Both the position numbers and the translations under genes were made by a program. A stretch of DNA of 64,000 nucleotides from Mucilaginibacter dorajii (lineage in GTDB: Bacteria; Bacteroidota; Bacteroidia; Sphingobacteriales; Sphingobacteriaceae): assembly GCF_024808255.1 (NCBI RefSeq), contig NZ_JANTYS010000006.1:124001-188000 (forward strand). The letters run 5' to 3'. Positions 25,035 through 35,281 of this stretch are shown piece after piece (the first letter of the stretch is position 1; each line of letters starts with the position of its first letter). The notes under the pieces were generated by a model. It was not told the origin of the DNA and searched no databases. It saw only the letters and a list, made by a program, of their open reading frames with translations.

Positions 25035-26363
25035 TTATTTCTTCATCACCTTGTTTACAATATCGTTTCCAAAAACAAATACCATCAGTGTAACTAAAAT
25101 TACAAAGCCAACAATCTGGGCACGTTCCAGGAATTTATCGCTTAGCGGTTTACCTTTAATCATTTCAATGATCAGGAATACCGCATGGCCGCCATCAAGG
25201 GCGGGGATGGGTAACAGGTTCATCAGCGCCAATACCATTGATAAAAAGCCTACCAGGGTCCAAAAATGTATCCAATCAATGGTGCCGCCAAAAAGGTTGG
25301 CAATCGCCACGGGGCCGCTTACCGCTTTGTTAAACTTAACATCGCCTTTGGCAATTTTACCAAGGCCTTTGGCATTATCGGTAAAGGTGCTTATAGCTCT
25401 TGACGCTCCAATTGGTAAAGACGCAAAGAAACCGTATTTGATGGTTTTAATCTCCGGAAAATCTTTTTTAGAGCGGGCAAAGCCGATGGTGCCATCTGCA
25501 TTTACCTGTGTTTTTAAGGGTATTGTGGCGGTATCGCGTTTGATACTTAAAACAACCTGTTTGCTTTTGTTGGCTAACAATTGTGTTTGCAGCTCATCCC
25601 AAAAAGCAACAGGGGCGCCGTTTACAGCTACCACACTATCTCCCTTTTTTAAACCGGCTTTTTGCGCATTGCCATAAACCGAATCGACCATGAATTTGGT
25701 GCGCGGTACACGGCTTATAAAGCTTTCAATATCATGGTCAGATATGTCGTTCAGGATGGTACGGGGTACCGGGATCTTTAAAGTTTCGGCCCCACGGTGA
25801 ACAGTGAAAACGGTATTTTCAAGTAATACTTTAGGGCTTGTCAAATCGTCAAAACGCTTAAAGGATTTACCATTAATGGCGGTGATTTTATCGCCTGCCA
25901 GCAAGCCAATCTTTTTACCTACCGCACCGGGTACAATGCCGTATTTAGCGCTTGCATTAGGGATATAGCTTTCGCCCATTTTAATGGTTAAAACCCAAAA
26001 TATCAGGATACCCAGGATGATATTCACCGTAACACCACCAAGCATTACAATTAAGCGCTGCCAGGCTGGTTTTGAACGAAATTCCCATGGTTGCGGCGGA
26101 CCGGCCATTTGATCGGTATCCATTGATTCGTCTATCATGCCGGCAATTTTTACATAGCCACCCAGGGGTAACCAACCGATGCCATATTCAACACCTTTAA
26201 AATTAAATTTAAACAGGCTTATATTCCATGCATCAAAAAACAGGTAAAATTTTTCTACTTTGATCCCAAAAGCCCTGGCTGCCAAAAAGTGACCCAGCTC
26301 ATGCAGGATTATTAAAATTGAAAGGCCCAGTACCAACTGGCCCACCATTATCACTATACTCAT
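25035..26363 (-). CDS. rseP: Site-2 zinc metalloprotease of the RseP family
   Basis: The 442-residue inner-membrane protease cuts transmembrane segments of anti-sigma factors or remnant signal peptides. The zinc motif HELGH is at residues 21-25 within TM1, the third ligand is in NLLPIPALDGGH near the C-terminal helices, and two PDZ domains lie between (centred on about residues 130-190 and 220-280; GLLAGDKITAINGKSF and GLKKGDSVVAVNGAPV). It is 15 bases downstream of dxr on the same strand, the usual dxr-rseP pairing, and is followed by a strong terminator. Confidence 0.95.
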   Translation of the reverse strand: MSIVIMVGQLVLGLSILIILHELGHFLAARAFGIKVEKFYLFFDAWNISLFKFNFKGVEYGIGWLPLGGYVKIAGMIDESMDTDQMAGPPQPWEFRSKPAWQRLIVMLGGVTVNIILGILIFWVLTIKMGESYIPNASAKYGIVPGAVGKKIGLLAGDKITAINGKSFKRFDDLTSPKVLLENTVFTVHRGAETLKIPVPRTILNDISDHDIESFISRVPRTKFMVDSVYGNAQKAGLKKGDSVVAVNGAPVAFWDELQTQLLANKSKQVVLSIKRDTATIPLKTQVNADGTIGFARSKKDFPEIKTIKYGFFASLPIGASRAISTFTDNAKGLGKIAKGDVKFNKAVSGPVAIANLFGGTIDWIHFWTLVGFLSMVLALMNLLPIPALDGGHAVFLIIEMIKGKPLSDKFLERAQIVGFVILVTLMVFVFGNDIVNKVMKK

Positions 26364-26378
26364 TCGTTATTTTGTCTA

Positions 26379-27566
26379 TTAATAGTGTATCGCCTTTGAC
26401 GGCAGTTTTTGTATAAAATTTTGCGCAAAGATGCGTGTTTCTTTGTCAGTATTCAAATAGTCGTTCAGCGAGGGCTGCTCAATGAAATTTATATGTTGCA
26501 TGCACTCCTCTATCAGGTTGCTCATGGCTAAAAAGCCAATGCTGTTATTTAAAAAACCGGCCACCGCTATTTCATTCGCGGCATTTATAATGCAGGGCAT
26601 GTTACCTCCCTGCTTTAATGCAACGTATGCCAAATTAAGATTACGGAAAGTATCCAGATCTGGTTTTTCAAATGTTAGGTTAGGGTAGGCTGCAAAATTA
26701 AATCGTTTAAAATCGTTTTGGATCCTATTGGGATAGGTAAGCGCGTATTGAATGGGCAACTTCATATCCGGCAGGCCCATCTGCGCTTTGATAGATCCAT
26801 CCCGGAATTGTACCATAGAATGAATAATAGATTGTGGATGAACAATTACCTCAATCTGATCGGCATCTACATCAAATAGCCATTTGGCTTCTATTACTTC
26901 CAACCCCTTGTTCATCAACGAGGCCGAATCAATAGTGATTTTGGCACCCATTATCCAGTTGGGATGCTTAAGCGCGTCCCGGGGGGTTACATTGGCTAAA
27001 AAAGCCACATTACGACCGCGGAATGGTCCGCCGGATGCGGTAATGATCAGTTTCTCTATCGGGTTGTTTTCCTCGCCGGCAAGGCACTGAAATATTGCTG
27101 AATGTTCCGAATCGACAGGGAGGATCGTCACACCATGTTGTTTGGCCAAAGCAGTAACTATTTCGCCTGCAACAACCAGGGTTTCCTTGTTTGCTAACGC
27201 AATGTCCTTACCTGCTTTAATGGCAGCAATGGTAGGCTCCAAACCTGCAAAACCAACCATAGCAGTAAGCACAACTGCAATATCAGGATGTGTAACTGTG
27301 TCAATAATGGCCTTGTGACCTGCCAGTACCTGGATAGGCAAATGGGCCAGAGCCTCTTTCACCTGCAAATATTTGGTGGTATCGCAAATGATGGCATATT
27401 GGGGCACAAACTCCATAGCCTGGCTTATCAGCAGGTCGGCATTAGAATGCGCGGTAAGCAAAAATGCCCTAAATAGGTTGCTGTTTCCCTTAATTACATC
27501 GAGGGTTTGGGTACCTATACTACCTGTTGAGCCTAAAATGGCTACGTTTTTTATTGAACTACTCAA
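26379..27566 (-). CDS. dxr: 1-deoxy-D-xylulose 5-phosphate reductoisomerase
   Basis: The 395-residue cytoplasmic enzyme converts DXP to MEP with NADPH in isoprenoid synthesis. NADPH-binding VAILGSTGSIGTQTLDVI is at the N-terminus, LANKETLVVAGEIV and PVDSEHSAIFQCL supply metal and substrate residues, and TASGGPFRGR is the flexible loop. The start appears to be TTG at 27566: the codon immediately upstream in frame is TAA and any downstream ATG would remove the dinucleotide-binding motif. It forms an operon with rseP. A shortened G/C-arm repeat separates it from the GH3-family gene upstream. Confidence 0.96.
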   Translation of the reverse strand: MSSSIKNVAILGSTGSIGTQTLDVIKGNSNLFRAFLLTAHSNADLLISQAMEFVPQYAIICDTTKYLQVKEALAHLPIQVLAGHKAIIDTVTHPDIAVVLTAMVGFAGLEPTIAAIKAGKDIALANKETLVVAGEIVTALAKQHGVTILPVDSEHSAIFQCLAGEENNPIEKLIITASGGPFRGRNVAFLANVTPRDALKHPNWIMGAKITIDSASLMNKGLEVIEAKWLFDVDADQIEVIVHPQSIIHSMVQFRDGSIKAQMGLPDMKLPIQYALTYPNRIQNDFKRFNFAAYPNLTFEKPDLDTFRNLNLAYVALKQGGNMPCIINAANEIAVAGFLNNSIGFLAMSNLIEECMQHINFIEQPSLNDYLNTDKETRIFAQNFIQKLPSKAIHY

Positions 27567-27597
27567 TTATAATTTTTTAAATCTGTTAACCTATCAA

Positions 27598-27627
27598 GTC
27601 TCCCCTTTAGGGGAGATTTAGAGGGGC
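27598..27627. repeat. Short CTCCCCTTTAGGGGAG repeat
   Basis: This is a reduced variant of the CCCCCTTTAGGGGG family, followed by GATTTAGAGGGGCT. The stop codon of the GH3-family gene (complement of 27627-27629) abuts it. It lies between two genes of the same strand, upstream of dxr. Confidence 0.7.
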
Positions 27628-29123
27628 TATATATATTCCTTCAATCCATTAGCTATCTTCCTGTCGTTTGATAGCCTCGGTACTTTATTTTGTCCGCCCA
27701 GTTTCCCTTCAGATCGCATGTAATTGATGAACGCGTCTTTTTTTAGGCTTTGGATGATCAAAGGTTGTAAAATGTTACCTTCAATGAGGTCAAAATAGTA
27801 AATATTTTTCTTTTGCAGGGCTTTATCTACTTTTATGGCAAAAGCCTGTAAATCTGCCGGTGCTGTGCCAAATTCTACAAACCACTCATGGTAAGGTAGT
27901 TGCCCTGCCTTGGGGTTTACCTGTGGTGCAACGGTGAACTCAACTACATCAATACCTTCTTCTTTGGCTATGCTCATCAGCGCGTACTCAACTTCTTCAC
28001 CAATCACATGTTCGCCAAAGGCCGATATGTAATGTTTGATACGGCCGGTAACTACAATTTTATAAGGGTTTTTGGAGATAAATTTAATCGTATCGCCTAA
28101 GCTGTATCCCCATAAGCCCGCACTGGTATTCATAATGAGGGCGTAGTTTTTATTTAGCTCCACATCTTTAATGTTGATGCGGGTAGGGTTGACGTTAAAA
28201 TATTCTTCGGATGGGATAAACTCGTAAAATATCCCGGAATTAACCAGTAATAAAAGCCCTTTTTCCTTTTGCGAGTCCTGGAAAGCTATGAATCCTTCTG
28301 ATGCCGGGTACGTTTCGATAGAATCGATATCGAAGCCGATACTTTCTTCCATACGGGCGCGGTAAGGTTCGTAATTTACGCCACCGTGTACGTACAATTT
28401 AAAATTAGGGAAGATATCTTTAATTTTTTTGCCGCCTGCCTTGGTTGATAACCTGTCAAAATACATCTGGCACCAGGGCGGTATGCCCGAGATGAGGCGC
28501 ATATCCTGGTTATAGGTTTCATTTACAATGGCATCAACCTTTTGTTCCCAGTCTTCAATACAATTGATCTCATAGCTTGGCAAGCGGTTTTTTTGCAGGT
28601 AAGCAGGCACGTGATGCGCCACAATACCTGAAAGACGACCGACGGAAACACCATTCTTTTCGGCTAACACAGGGCTGCCTTGCAAAAATATCAGTTTACC
28701 ATCTACAAAGTTGGCGTTACCGGTTTCGTGAATATAGCTTAACAAAGCGTTTCGTGCCGCTTTGATGTGCTGCGGCATGCTTTCTTTAGATATGGGGATG
28801 TATTTAACGCCCGATGTAGTGCCCGATGTTTTAGCTAAATATTGAGGCTTACCCGGCCATAGTACGTTCTCTTCACCGGCCACAACTCTATCGATATAAG
28901 GACGGAGATCTTCATAGTCATGAACGGGAACGTTCTTTTTAAAATCTTCGTAATTGTTGATCTGCGCGAAACCGTGCTCCTTACCAAATGCCGTGTCCTT
29001 AGCCTGGTAAACAAGATTGCTAAAAGTTTGCTGTTGCAGGCCGATGGCGTTTTTACGCAGGTGGTTGAGCTCCCTGTTTACCAGGGCCGCAAATACTTTG
29101 CTCAGTGCAGCTTTTAACCCCAT
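27627..29123 (-). CDS. GH3-family acyl-acid-amido synthetase-like protein
   Basis: The 498-residue protein matches the GH3 auxin-responsive family, acyl-adenylate enzymes that join carboxylic acids to amines in plants. The ATP/AMP motif is seen in AKTSGTTSGVKYIPIS near residue 100, the second in YPASEGFIAFQ near residue 275 and the third in VVTGRIKHYISAFGEHV near residue 360. Bacteroidota commonly carry one such gene of unknown substrate; it is not a glycoside hydrolase despite the name. It lies downstream of a membrane-protein gene and two glycosyltransferases on the same strand with gaps of 3 and 6 bases, suggesting a shared transcript and possibly an envelope-lipid role. Confidence 0.9.
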   Translation of the reverse strand: MGLKAALSKVFAALVNRELNHLRKNAIGLQQQTFSNLVYQAKDTAFGKEHGFAQINNYEDFKKNVPVHDYEDLRPYIDRVVAGEENVLWPGKPQYLAKTSGTTSGVKYIPISKESMPQHIKAARNALLSYIHETGNANFVDGKLIFLQGSPVLAEKNGVSVGRLSGIVAHHVPAYLQKNRLPSYEINCIEDWEQKVDAIVNETYNQDMRLISGIPPWCQMYFDRLSTKAGGKKIKDIFPNFKLYVHGGVNYEPYRARMEESIGFDIDSIETYPASEGFIAFQDSQKEKGLLLLVNSGIFYEFIPSEEYFNVNPTRINIKDVELNKNYALIMNTSAGLWGYSLGDTIKFISKNPYKIVVTGRIKHYISAFGEHVIGEEVEYALMSIAKEEGIDVVEFTVAPQVNPKAGQLPYHEWFVEFGTAPADLQAFAIKVDKALQKKNIYYFDLIEGNILQPLIIQSLKKDAFINYMRSEGKLGGQNKVPRLSNDRKIANGLKEYI

Positions 29124-29126
29124 TTG

Positions 29127-29900
29127 TTAATTGGTTTCGGCGATATCATCGTCTACATCTTTGTGGCTGTAAACTAATTTACGGTAAGTAACCATAATAA
29201 TAACCTGTATGAAAGGAAAAGTTAAAATGAACCAGCAATAAAATGCCAGCCGGAATACAAAGCCGCCTTTTGCATCAAGTCCGGTTAGGTTGATGAGTAA
29301 GAAAACCGGGATAAGGGCTATTATAAGGATTACAATAATAATGAAGAAGATCCCAAGAGTTTTAAAGAAATTATCCTTCGTTATTTCAAAGCTTTGTTTT
29401 AGTGATTCTATGGGTGATGAGTCGTCATCAACAATAAAACAGATGCAAAAAATACTACGCAGACTGATATAAAGAATAAATATTAGCTCGATGCCCTTAA
29501 GAAGGCTTTCGTAACCTAAGTTACGTTGAGCCAATACATAAAAGAAAACCAGCACAGCCACAAGTACCCCGGTTAATAAGCCAATAACCACAAAATTGAA
29601 GGTCATTTTAAATGATGGCAGAATGTCTTTAAACTCAAATTCGTAATATTCCCTATCCATGAGGGTTAATATCAGTTTATAAAAACTAAGCCCGATATAG
29701 CATTGAACTACCAGTTGAATAAAAATGAAAATAAACTGAGTTGCTATATCATCTTCTATCAGTATAAAAGCCTTAATAAAATCTACTGCCTCGTAAATAA
29801 ACAAGGAAATAACCGAGTATACTACCAGTGGAACAAAATTTCTCTTCAATACATTCCATGCAGTTTTAATGGTTTCTGCAACAGAAAAGGCGTGGTACAT
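29127..29900 (-). CDS. Multi-pass membrane protein of unknown function
   Basis: The 257-residue product has about six predicted transmembrane helices, for example FVPLVVYSVISLFIYEAV, FVVIGLLTGVLVAVLVFFYV, GIELIFILYISLRSIFCICF and TLGIFFIIIVILIIALIPVF. There is a short charged C-terminal tail rich in D and E. The layout resembles the membrane domain found in glycerophosphodiesterase-like and DUF975-type proteins, without a clear match. It starts six bases after the glycosyltransferase gene and ends three bases before the GH3-family gene, so it is probably part of the same operon. Confidence 0.78.
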   Translation of the reverse strand: MYHAFSVAETIKTAWNVLKRNFVPLVVYSVISLFIYEAVDFIKAFILIEDDIATQFIFIFIQLVVQCYIGLSFYKLILTLMDREYYEFEFKDILPSFKMTFNFVVIGLLTGVLVAVLVFFYVLAQRNLGYESLLKGIELIFILYISLRSIFCICFIVDDDSSPIESLKQSFEITKDNFFKTLGIFFIIIVILIIALIPVFLLINLTGLDAKGGFVFRLAFYCWFILTFPFIQVIIMVTYRKLVYSHKDVDDDIAETN

Positions 29901-29906
29901 AGGTTA

Positions 29907-30875
29907 TTATGATCTGTTTAAAATTATCCGTTTCCAAAAATCCTGCATAAATCCTATTCCGTAGGCCGTAAGTTGGGTAAAAGCAGCTATAATGCTCAAA
30001 AATGCAATTTTTGCCGATTTATTTTTCCACCAGGCATGAAAAAATATCAACAAAATAAAAATGACCAGTATACCATTCGCTAAAATAGCTATTTGCCATT
30101 GCAGCAGGTTAAATATAATGGCCAAAATAACACCCAGGGTAAACACCGCCGGGAAAAAATGTACGGCCTTTAACTCTTTAGGAAAAAATTTAGATATGTT
30201 GATGCGAGCCCTGCCAAAAAAATGAAGCTGCTTAAAAAACTGCACAAAATTGGTACGGCGTTTATGATAAACAATAGCGTCGGGAATAAGGCCGATTTTG
30301 AATCCTGCAGTGTGTATGCGGATGCTGTATTCAATATCCTCGCCCAGGCGGGTAATAATAAAGCCGCCTACCTTTTCAACAACCTGCCTTGATACACCCA
30401 TATTAAAACTGCGCGGATGAAATTGCCCAATTCCTTTTTTATTACCGCGGATACCACCAGTAGTAAAAGGAGAGGTCATGCTATAGCTGATAGCTTTTTG
30501 GGTTGGCGTAAATGAAGTGTGCGCGCCATCCGGGCCACCATAAGCATCAAGGTAATTAGTGGCAAGGGAATTATTAACTATATCCAGGTAATCAACCGGG
30601 ATCAAACAATCCGAATCAAATATGATAAAGTAATCACCTTTTGCGTGCTGAAAACCAAAGTTGCGGGTAAAGCCCTGGCCTTCGTTAACCTTTTTAAAGT
30701 AACGCAGGTTTAGCTTATCCATAAAAGATGCAACAATCTGTTCAGCATCATTTACAGAACCATCCTCAATCACCAAAACCTCAAAATTACGGTACGTTTG
30801 CAATACCAGGGTTTCCAACAGTTCTTTGATTTCCTGCGGGCGGTTATATAAGGGTATGATGATGGAAAAAAACAT
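29907..30875 (-). CDS. Family 2 glycosyltransferase with C-terminal membrane helices
   Basis: The product has about 322 residues. The GT-A fold starts immediately (MFFSIIIPLYNRPQEIKELL), with the nucleotide/metal motif DYFIIFDSDCLIP near residue 90 and GEDIEYSIRIH as the acceptor-site acidic motif. Two hydrophobic helices near the C-terminus (about residues 235-300) anchor it to the inner membrane. Start at 30875 is chosen over ATG 30935, because the longer form adds a leader made from a TGCACATCTGAAATC-type repeat. The donor and acceptor are unknown; neighbours suggest cell-surface glycan or glycolipid synthesis. Confidence 0.88.
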   Translation of the reverse strand: MFFSIIIPLYNRPQEIKELLETLVLQTYRNFEVLVIEDGSVNDAEQIVASFMDKLNLRYFKKVNEGQGFTRNFGFQHAKGDYFIIFDSDCLIPVDYLDIVNNSLATNYLDAYGGPDGAHTSFTPTQKAISYSMTSPFTTGGIRGNKKGIGQFHPRSFNMGVSRQVVEKVGGFIITRLGEDIEYSIRIHTAGFKIGLIPDAIVYHKRRTNFVQFFKQLHFFGRARINISKFFPKELKAVHFFPAVFTLGVILAIIFNLLQWQIAILANGILVIFILLIFFHAWWKNKSAKIAFLSIIAAFTQLTAYGIGFMQDFWKRIILNRS

Positions 30876-30880
30876 TCTTT

Positions 30881-31025
30881 TAGATGTGCAGATTTTAGAT
30901 TTCAGATGTGCAGATGAACTTGCATACCTATACATTTTTAGATTTCTTTTCCTTTTTCGTTACAGTGTTGTATTGTGCTACCAGTTTCTCATTTGCATAT
31001 CTGCACATTTGAAATCTGCGCATTA
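30881..31025. repeat. Inverted bracket of GTGCAGATTT repeats between two glycosyltransferase genes
   Basis: The left edge (30881-30925) has AGATGTGCAGAT units; the right edge (30988-31025) carries the approximate complement (ATCTGCACATTTGAAATCTG). The right edge includes the stop codon of the upstream glycosyltransferase gene. The spacer between them is T-rich. Confidence 0.55.
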
Positions 31026-31973
31026 AATTGTCTCTTCTACCTGGTAATTATTACGGTCGCTTGAACTGCGTGAAACCAGCTCGGCAACAAAGCCGGTCAG
31101 AAACAGTTGCGAACCCAAAATTATAGCAACCATCGCTCCATAAAACCATGGATTATCTGTTGGCTGGCGTACAGGCAAATTATGCGCCAGGTTGTAAAGT
31201 TTTTCGCTGGTAAGCCATATGGCAATTACTAATCCCGCAAAAAAGCTTAATGTACCCATGGTGCCAAAAAAGTGCATGGGGCGTTTACCAAATTTGCCTA
31301 CAAAAAAAATCGAAAGCAGATCAAGAAAGCCGTTTACAAAGCGGCTCATGCCGAATTTGGTTTTGCCGTATTTGCGTGCACGGTGTTCAACTACCTGCTC
31401 GCCAATTTTACTGAAGCCGGCCCATTTTGCTAATACCGGGATGTAACGGTGCATTTCGCCATAGATCTCAATGTTTTTTACCACAGCACTACGGTAAGCT
31501 TTTAATCCGCAGTTAAAATCGTGCAGGTTATCAATGCCACTCATTTTGCGGGTGGCTGCATTAAACAACTTGGTTGGTATGGTTTTGCTGAGCGGATCAT
31601 ACCGCTTAGCTTTCCAGCCCGATATCAGGTCGTATTTTTCCTCTACAATGCGACGGTAAAGTTCAGGGATCTCATCCGGGCTGTCCTGTAAATCGGCATC
31701 CATAGTAATCACTACATTGCCGCGCGTAGCTGCAAAACCGGTATTTAAAGCAGCCGATTTGCCGTAATTACGCCTGAATTTGATGCCTTTGATGAAGGGG
31801 TTATCCTGACTTAGTTTCCTGATCATTTCCCAGGAACCATCCTTACTGCCATCGTCAACCAAAATCACCTCGTAAGTAAAGCGGTTTTCGTCCATTACAC
31901 GGCCTATCCATGAGGTAAGCTCGGGTAATGATTCTATTTCGTCATAAAGCGGTACTACAACTGATATATCCAT
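31023..31973 (-). CDS. Polyprenyl-phosphate-type family 2 glycosyltransferase
   Basis: The 316-residue protein is of the DPM1/GtrB type, transferring a sugar from a nucleotide donor to undecaprenyl phosphate at the inner membrane. The GT2 domain begins DISVVVPLYDEIESLPEL, with VVITMDADLQDSPDEIPELY (DxD) near residue 95 and HDFNCGLKAYR further on. Two C-terminal helices follow (FGTMGTLSFFAGLVIAIWL and FYGAMVAIILGSQLFLTGFV). It is the first gene of the minus-strand run that continues to the GH3-family gene, although a repeat bracket of about 150 bases interrupts it from the next glycosyltransferase. Confidence 0.92.
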   Translation of the reverse strand: MDISVVVPLYDEIESLPELTSWIGRVMDENRFTYEVILVDDGSKDGSWEMIRKLSQDNPFIKGIKFRRNYGKSAALNTGFAATRGNVVITMDADLQDSPDEIPELYRRIVEEKYDLISGWKAKRYDPLSKTIPTKLFNAATRKMSGIDNLHDFNCGLKAYRSAVVKNIEIYGEMHRYIPVLAKWAGFSKIGEQVVEHRARKYGKTKFGMSRFVNGFLDLLSIFFVGKFGKRPMHFFGTMGTLSFFAGLVIAIWLTSEKLYNLAHNLPVRQPTDNPWFYGAMVAIILGSQLFLTGFVAELVSRSSSDRNNYQVEETI

Positions 31974-32674
31974 TTATAAGGAATGCGTTGCCGGACTAAA
32001 AATTTTGCCCGCAATCAACCGCAAAAATATAAAAAATAGGGATTGGTTTGTGTACCGATTTTGATAGAACGGAATTAGGAAGGGCGGCAAGCAGACAAAC
32101 TGTAAGAAACGTGAACTAAATCAGGGCAAACGCATCTGAATAGTAAACGGCATAGGCTTATGGCGTGGGGAAGATATAAGCATCAAACGATACCTTGTTT
32201 TGCCTGCTTCTGGTTAAATGAGCCAGGTATAGCAGTGACTTGTATCGGCCAGCAACAGGTACAAATATTGGGATGTCCTTACATTGCGCGGTGCATCATT
32301 TTTGTGTTAACCATGTAAAAATATAAAGTATTGATTATGAGGTAATTGATATGTATTTTATCTGAAATATGTTAAGTTATGTTAACCCTGGTTAGCTGCG
32401 TTTGCCCGGTAGCGCAAATTAAAATGTAAAGTTAAAACATTCGTGAAATTCGATTAAATTGTAACCGGGTCGGCGGGCATTCGTGTCTAACAAAAAAGGG
32501 TGCCTTAAGATAACACGAATTCATTACTTGTGGGTAAAAGCCATTTCCCTGGCCTGGTATCAACTGTTAATTATTGTTAAAGCAGTTTTATGCCATACTA
32601 TGTAACTCATGTATTACGTTCAACACACTTGAAATTATTGTGTTAACTTGCCTGTCGCTATAAATACCTTCTTC
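31974..32674. other. Gene-free gap of about 700 bases
   Basis: Divergent promoters for the glycosyltransferase run and the M1 peptidase must lie here, but no convincing TTTG/TAnnTTTG pair was picked out. No ORF of credible composition, no strong hairpin and no clear repeat was seen. A small RNA cannot be excluded. Confidence 0.5.
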
Positions 32675-35278
32675 ATGAAACTTTATAAAATACTTTCGGT
32701 CGCCCTATTGTGTGTTTACACGCTTACCGGTTATGCTCAAACAGGCGATCAACAGGGACCTAAATACGATCAACATAAAGTTTTCAGTCCGTTGTTTTAT
32801 CCCGAAAAGGGCAATGAGTTCAGGAATGCAGGGGGCGCACCCGGTTCAAAGTACTGGCAAAACCGGGCCGATTATAAAATTGATGTTACACTTGATACCT
32901 TAAAACATCACATAGACGGCACGGCATTAATAACTTATACCAATAACAGCCCAGATGCGCTCGCGTTTTTGTGGTTACAGGACGATCAGAACATTTATCG
33001 CCAGGATTCCCGTGCAGAGGCGACTACAGCTGTTACCGGTGGGCGTTTTGCAAACCGCACCTATACCAAAGGCGACGAGATAAAAGCTATCTACATTATT
33101 AAAAATGGCAAAACCCAAAAGGCCGACTACCTGGTAACTGATACACGCCTGCAAATAAAATTAAAAGACTCGTTGAAAGCGGTGGGGGGCAAACTGCAAA
33201 TAAAAATTGAATATGGTTTCGAGATCCCCAAATATGGTACCGATAGGATGGGACGCCAGCAAACAAAAAACGGCTGGATCTATGAAATTGCCCAGTGGTA
33301 CCCGCGAATGGAAGTTTATGACGATGTAAGCGGTTGGAACACATTGCCATATCTTGGTGCAGGTGAGTTTTACCTGGAGTATGGCAATTTTGATTACACT
33401 ATCACAGCGCCGTCAAGCCTCATAATCACCGGATCGGGCGAGTTACTTAACCCGGCTGAGGTTTATACAGCATCTACCATAGCCAAATTAGCCGCAGCCG
33501 CCAAAAGTGATAAAACGGTAACGATACGCGACGAAGCAGATATTTTGAAAGGGACAGATCATCCTGCAAAAGCAAGCCTTACCTGGCACTTTGCCTGCAA
33601 AAACGCGCGCGACGTGGCTTGGACGGCTTCTAAGGCATTTATCTGGGATGCCGCGCGTATTAATCTGCCCAGCGGCAAAAAGGCGCTGGCGCAATCGGTA
33701 TACCCTGCAGAGGTTAAAGGTAATGATGCCTGGAGCCGGTCGACCGAGTATGTAAAAGCAGCTATTGAGCTTTATTCTAATCAATGGTTTGAGTATACCT
33801 ATCCGGTGGCAACCAATGTGGCCGGTACGGTAGGGGGGATGGAATACCCCGGTATAGTTTTCTGCGGATCTGAAAATAAAACGGGCAGCCTCTGGGATGT
33901 AACCAACCATGAGTTTGGGCATAACTGGTTCCCGATGATTGTAGGCTCAAATGAACGCAAGTATGCCTGGATGGACGAGGGTTTTAATACCTTTTTAAAT
34001 GATGTTGATACCCGTGTATTTAACAAAGGCGAATACTTTACACCTGTTGATGAGCAAAAGGCTGCATCAGGCTTATTTAGCGCCGATGCAGAACCTATCA
34101 TGACCATCCCCGATGTAATACAGGAGAATTTTTTAGGTGTTGCCGCTTATGAAAAGCCAGCCCTTGGCTTAACCATTTTGCGTGAGCAGATCCTGGGCGA
34201 ACAACGCTTTGACTATGCTTTTCGCACCTATATCAAACGCTGGGCTTTTAAACATCCTACTCCGTGGGATTTTTTCCATACTATGGATAACGCCGCGGGC
34301 GAAGACCTGAGCTGGTTTTGGAATGAGTGGTTTTTGACAACCTGGAAGCTTGACCAGGCCATAACCGGTATCAATTACCAAGATGGCGATGAATCAAAAG
34401 GCGCGCTGATCACCATCGAAAACCTGGAGGAAATGGCCTTGCCGGTTACTATCAGCATCAAAGAAGAAAATGGCAAAACGGGCATCGTAAAACTACCTGC
34501 CGAGGTTTGGCAGCGTGGTGGGGTATGGACTTTTCCTTATAAATCTACCTCGAAAATAATTATGGCTACTATTGATCCCGATCATAAGCTGCCGGATGTA
34601 AACCCAGAAAATAATTCATTCAGCGGTCTGCCGGTGCCTAAGGGCGTTACCGCGCTTTCTGTAATTAAAAATTACCTTGATGCTATTGGAGGTACTGATA
34701 AATTAAAAAATGTAAAAGATTTACAGGTGTCATCGGCCGCCAGTGTACAGGGATCAGAGGTGCAAATGGTGAGCCGTTACCGTACCCCCGGAATGTTTTA
34801 TCAGCAAATTACTGTGCCATCGTACAATAACCTGGTGTTAACACATATTTTGGTTAATGGCGATAATATTAACGTGCAGCAGGTAAACCACCAAATGCCT
34901 TTGGATGATGTGGCCAAAAAGTTGCTGAAAGAAAAAAGCAAGCCTTTTCCCGAATTGGATTACGAAAAGAATCCGAATAACATGATGTTGGATTCTACTT
35001 TTAAAGTAGTGAACGGCGAAATGGTTTACGAGGTTGACATCAACATAACTGATGGGGCTGTGATCAAAAACTTCTATAGTCAAAAAACAGGATTAAAAGT
35101 TAAGCAGATCATAGATGGTCCTGTAGATTCAACTGTAGAATGGGGTAATTATGAAGGCATCAATGGAGGGATTAAAATTCCGTTTTTGATAAAAACTGTG
35201 GTGCTTGGTCACCCTGCCGATTTTAAGGTGAAGGAAACTGCTGTGAATAGTAATATGCCTGCGGTATCGTTTCAATAG
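32675..35278 (+). CDS. Secreted M1-family zinc metallopeptidase
   Basis: The product has about 867 residues with a signal peptide ([22 protein letters not shown]); start at ATG 32675, not the TTG at 32648. The gluzincin motif HEFGH at residues 412-416 with Glu 18 residues later (WMDEGF) gives HExxH-x18-E, and the GGMEYPG segment just before is the variant of the family GxMEN exopeptidase loop. The N-terminal half has the M1 saddle domain ([20 protein letters not shown]). The C-terminal 200 residues form an extra beta-rich domain (from about [16 protein letters not shown]). It probably trims peptides in the periplasm or outside the cell. Monocistronic, ending at a shared hairpin with mqo. Confidence 0.92.
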   Translation: MKLYKILSVALLCVYTLTGYAQTGDQQGPKYDQHKVFSPLFYPEKGNEFRNAGGAPGSKYWQNRADYKIDVTLDTLKHHIDGTALITYTNNSPDALAFLWLQDDQNIYRQDSRAEATTAVTGGRFANRTYTKGDEIKAIYIIKNGKTQKADYLVTDTRLQIKLKDSLKAVGGKLQIKIEYGFEIPKYGTDRMGRQQTKNGWIYEIAQWYPRMEVYDDVSGWNTLPYLGAGEFYLEYGNFDYTITAPSSLIITGSGELLNPAEVYTASTIAKLAAAAKSDKTVTIRDEADILKGTDHPAKASLTWHFACKNARDVAWTASKAFIWDAARINLPSGKKALAQSVYPAEVKGNDAWSRSTEYVKAAIELYSNQWFEYTYPVATNVAGTVGGMEYPGIVFCGSENKTGSLWDVTNHEFGHNWFPMIVGSNERKYAWMDEGFNTFLNDVDTRVFNKGEYFTPVDEQKAASGLFSADAEPIMTIPDVIQENFLGVAAYEKPALGLTILREQILGEQRFDYAFRTYIKRWAFKHPTPWDFFHTMDNAAGEDLSWFWNEWFLTTWKLDQAITGINYQDGDESKGALITIENLEEMALPVTISIKEENGKTGIVKLPAEVWQRGGVWTFPYKSTSKIIMATIDPDHKLPDVNPENNSFSGLPVPKGVTALSVIKNYLDAIGGTDKLKNVKDLQVSSAASVQGSEVQMVSRYRTPGMFYQQITVPSYNNLVLTHILVNGDNINVQQVNHQMPLDDVAKKLLKEKSKPFPELDYEKNPNNMMLDSTFKVVNGEMVYEVDINITDGAVIKNFYSQKTGLKVKQIIDGPVDSTVEWGNYEGINGGIKIPFLIKTVVLGHPADFKVKETAVNSNMPAVSFQ

Positions 35279-35281
35279 CAA

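Noticed and set aside
27627..29123. Reading the GH3-family gene as a glycoside hydrolase family 3 enzyme
   Set aside because: Motifs are those of plant GH3 acyl-adenylating proteins, not of the glycosidase family of the same abbreviation.
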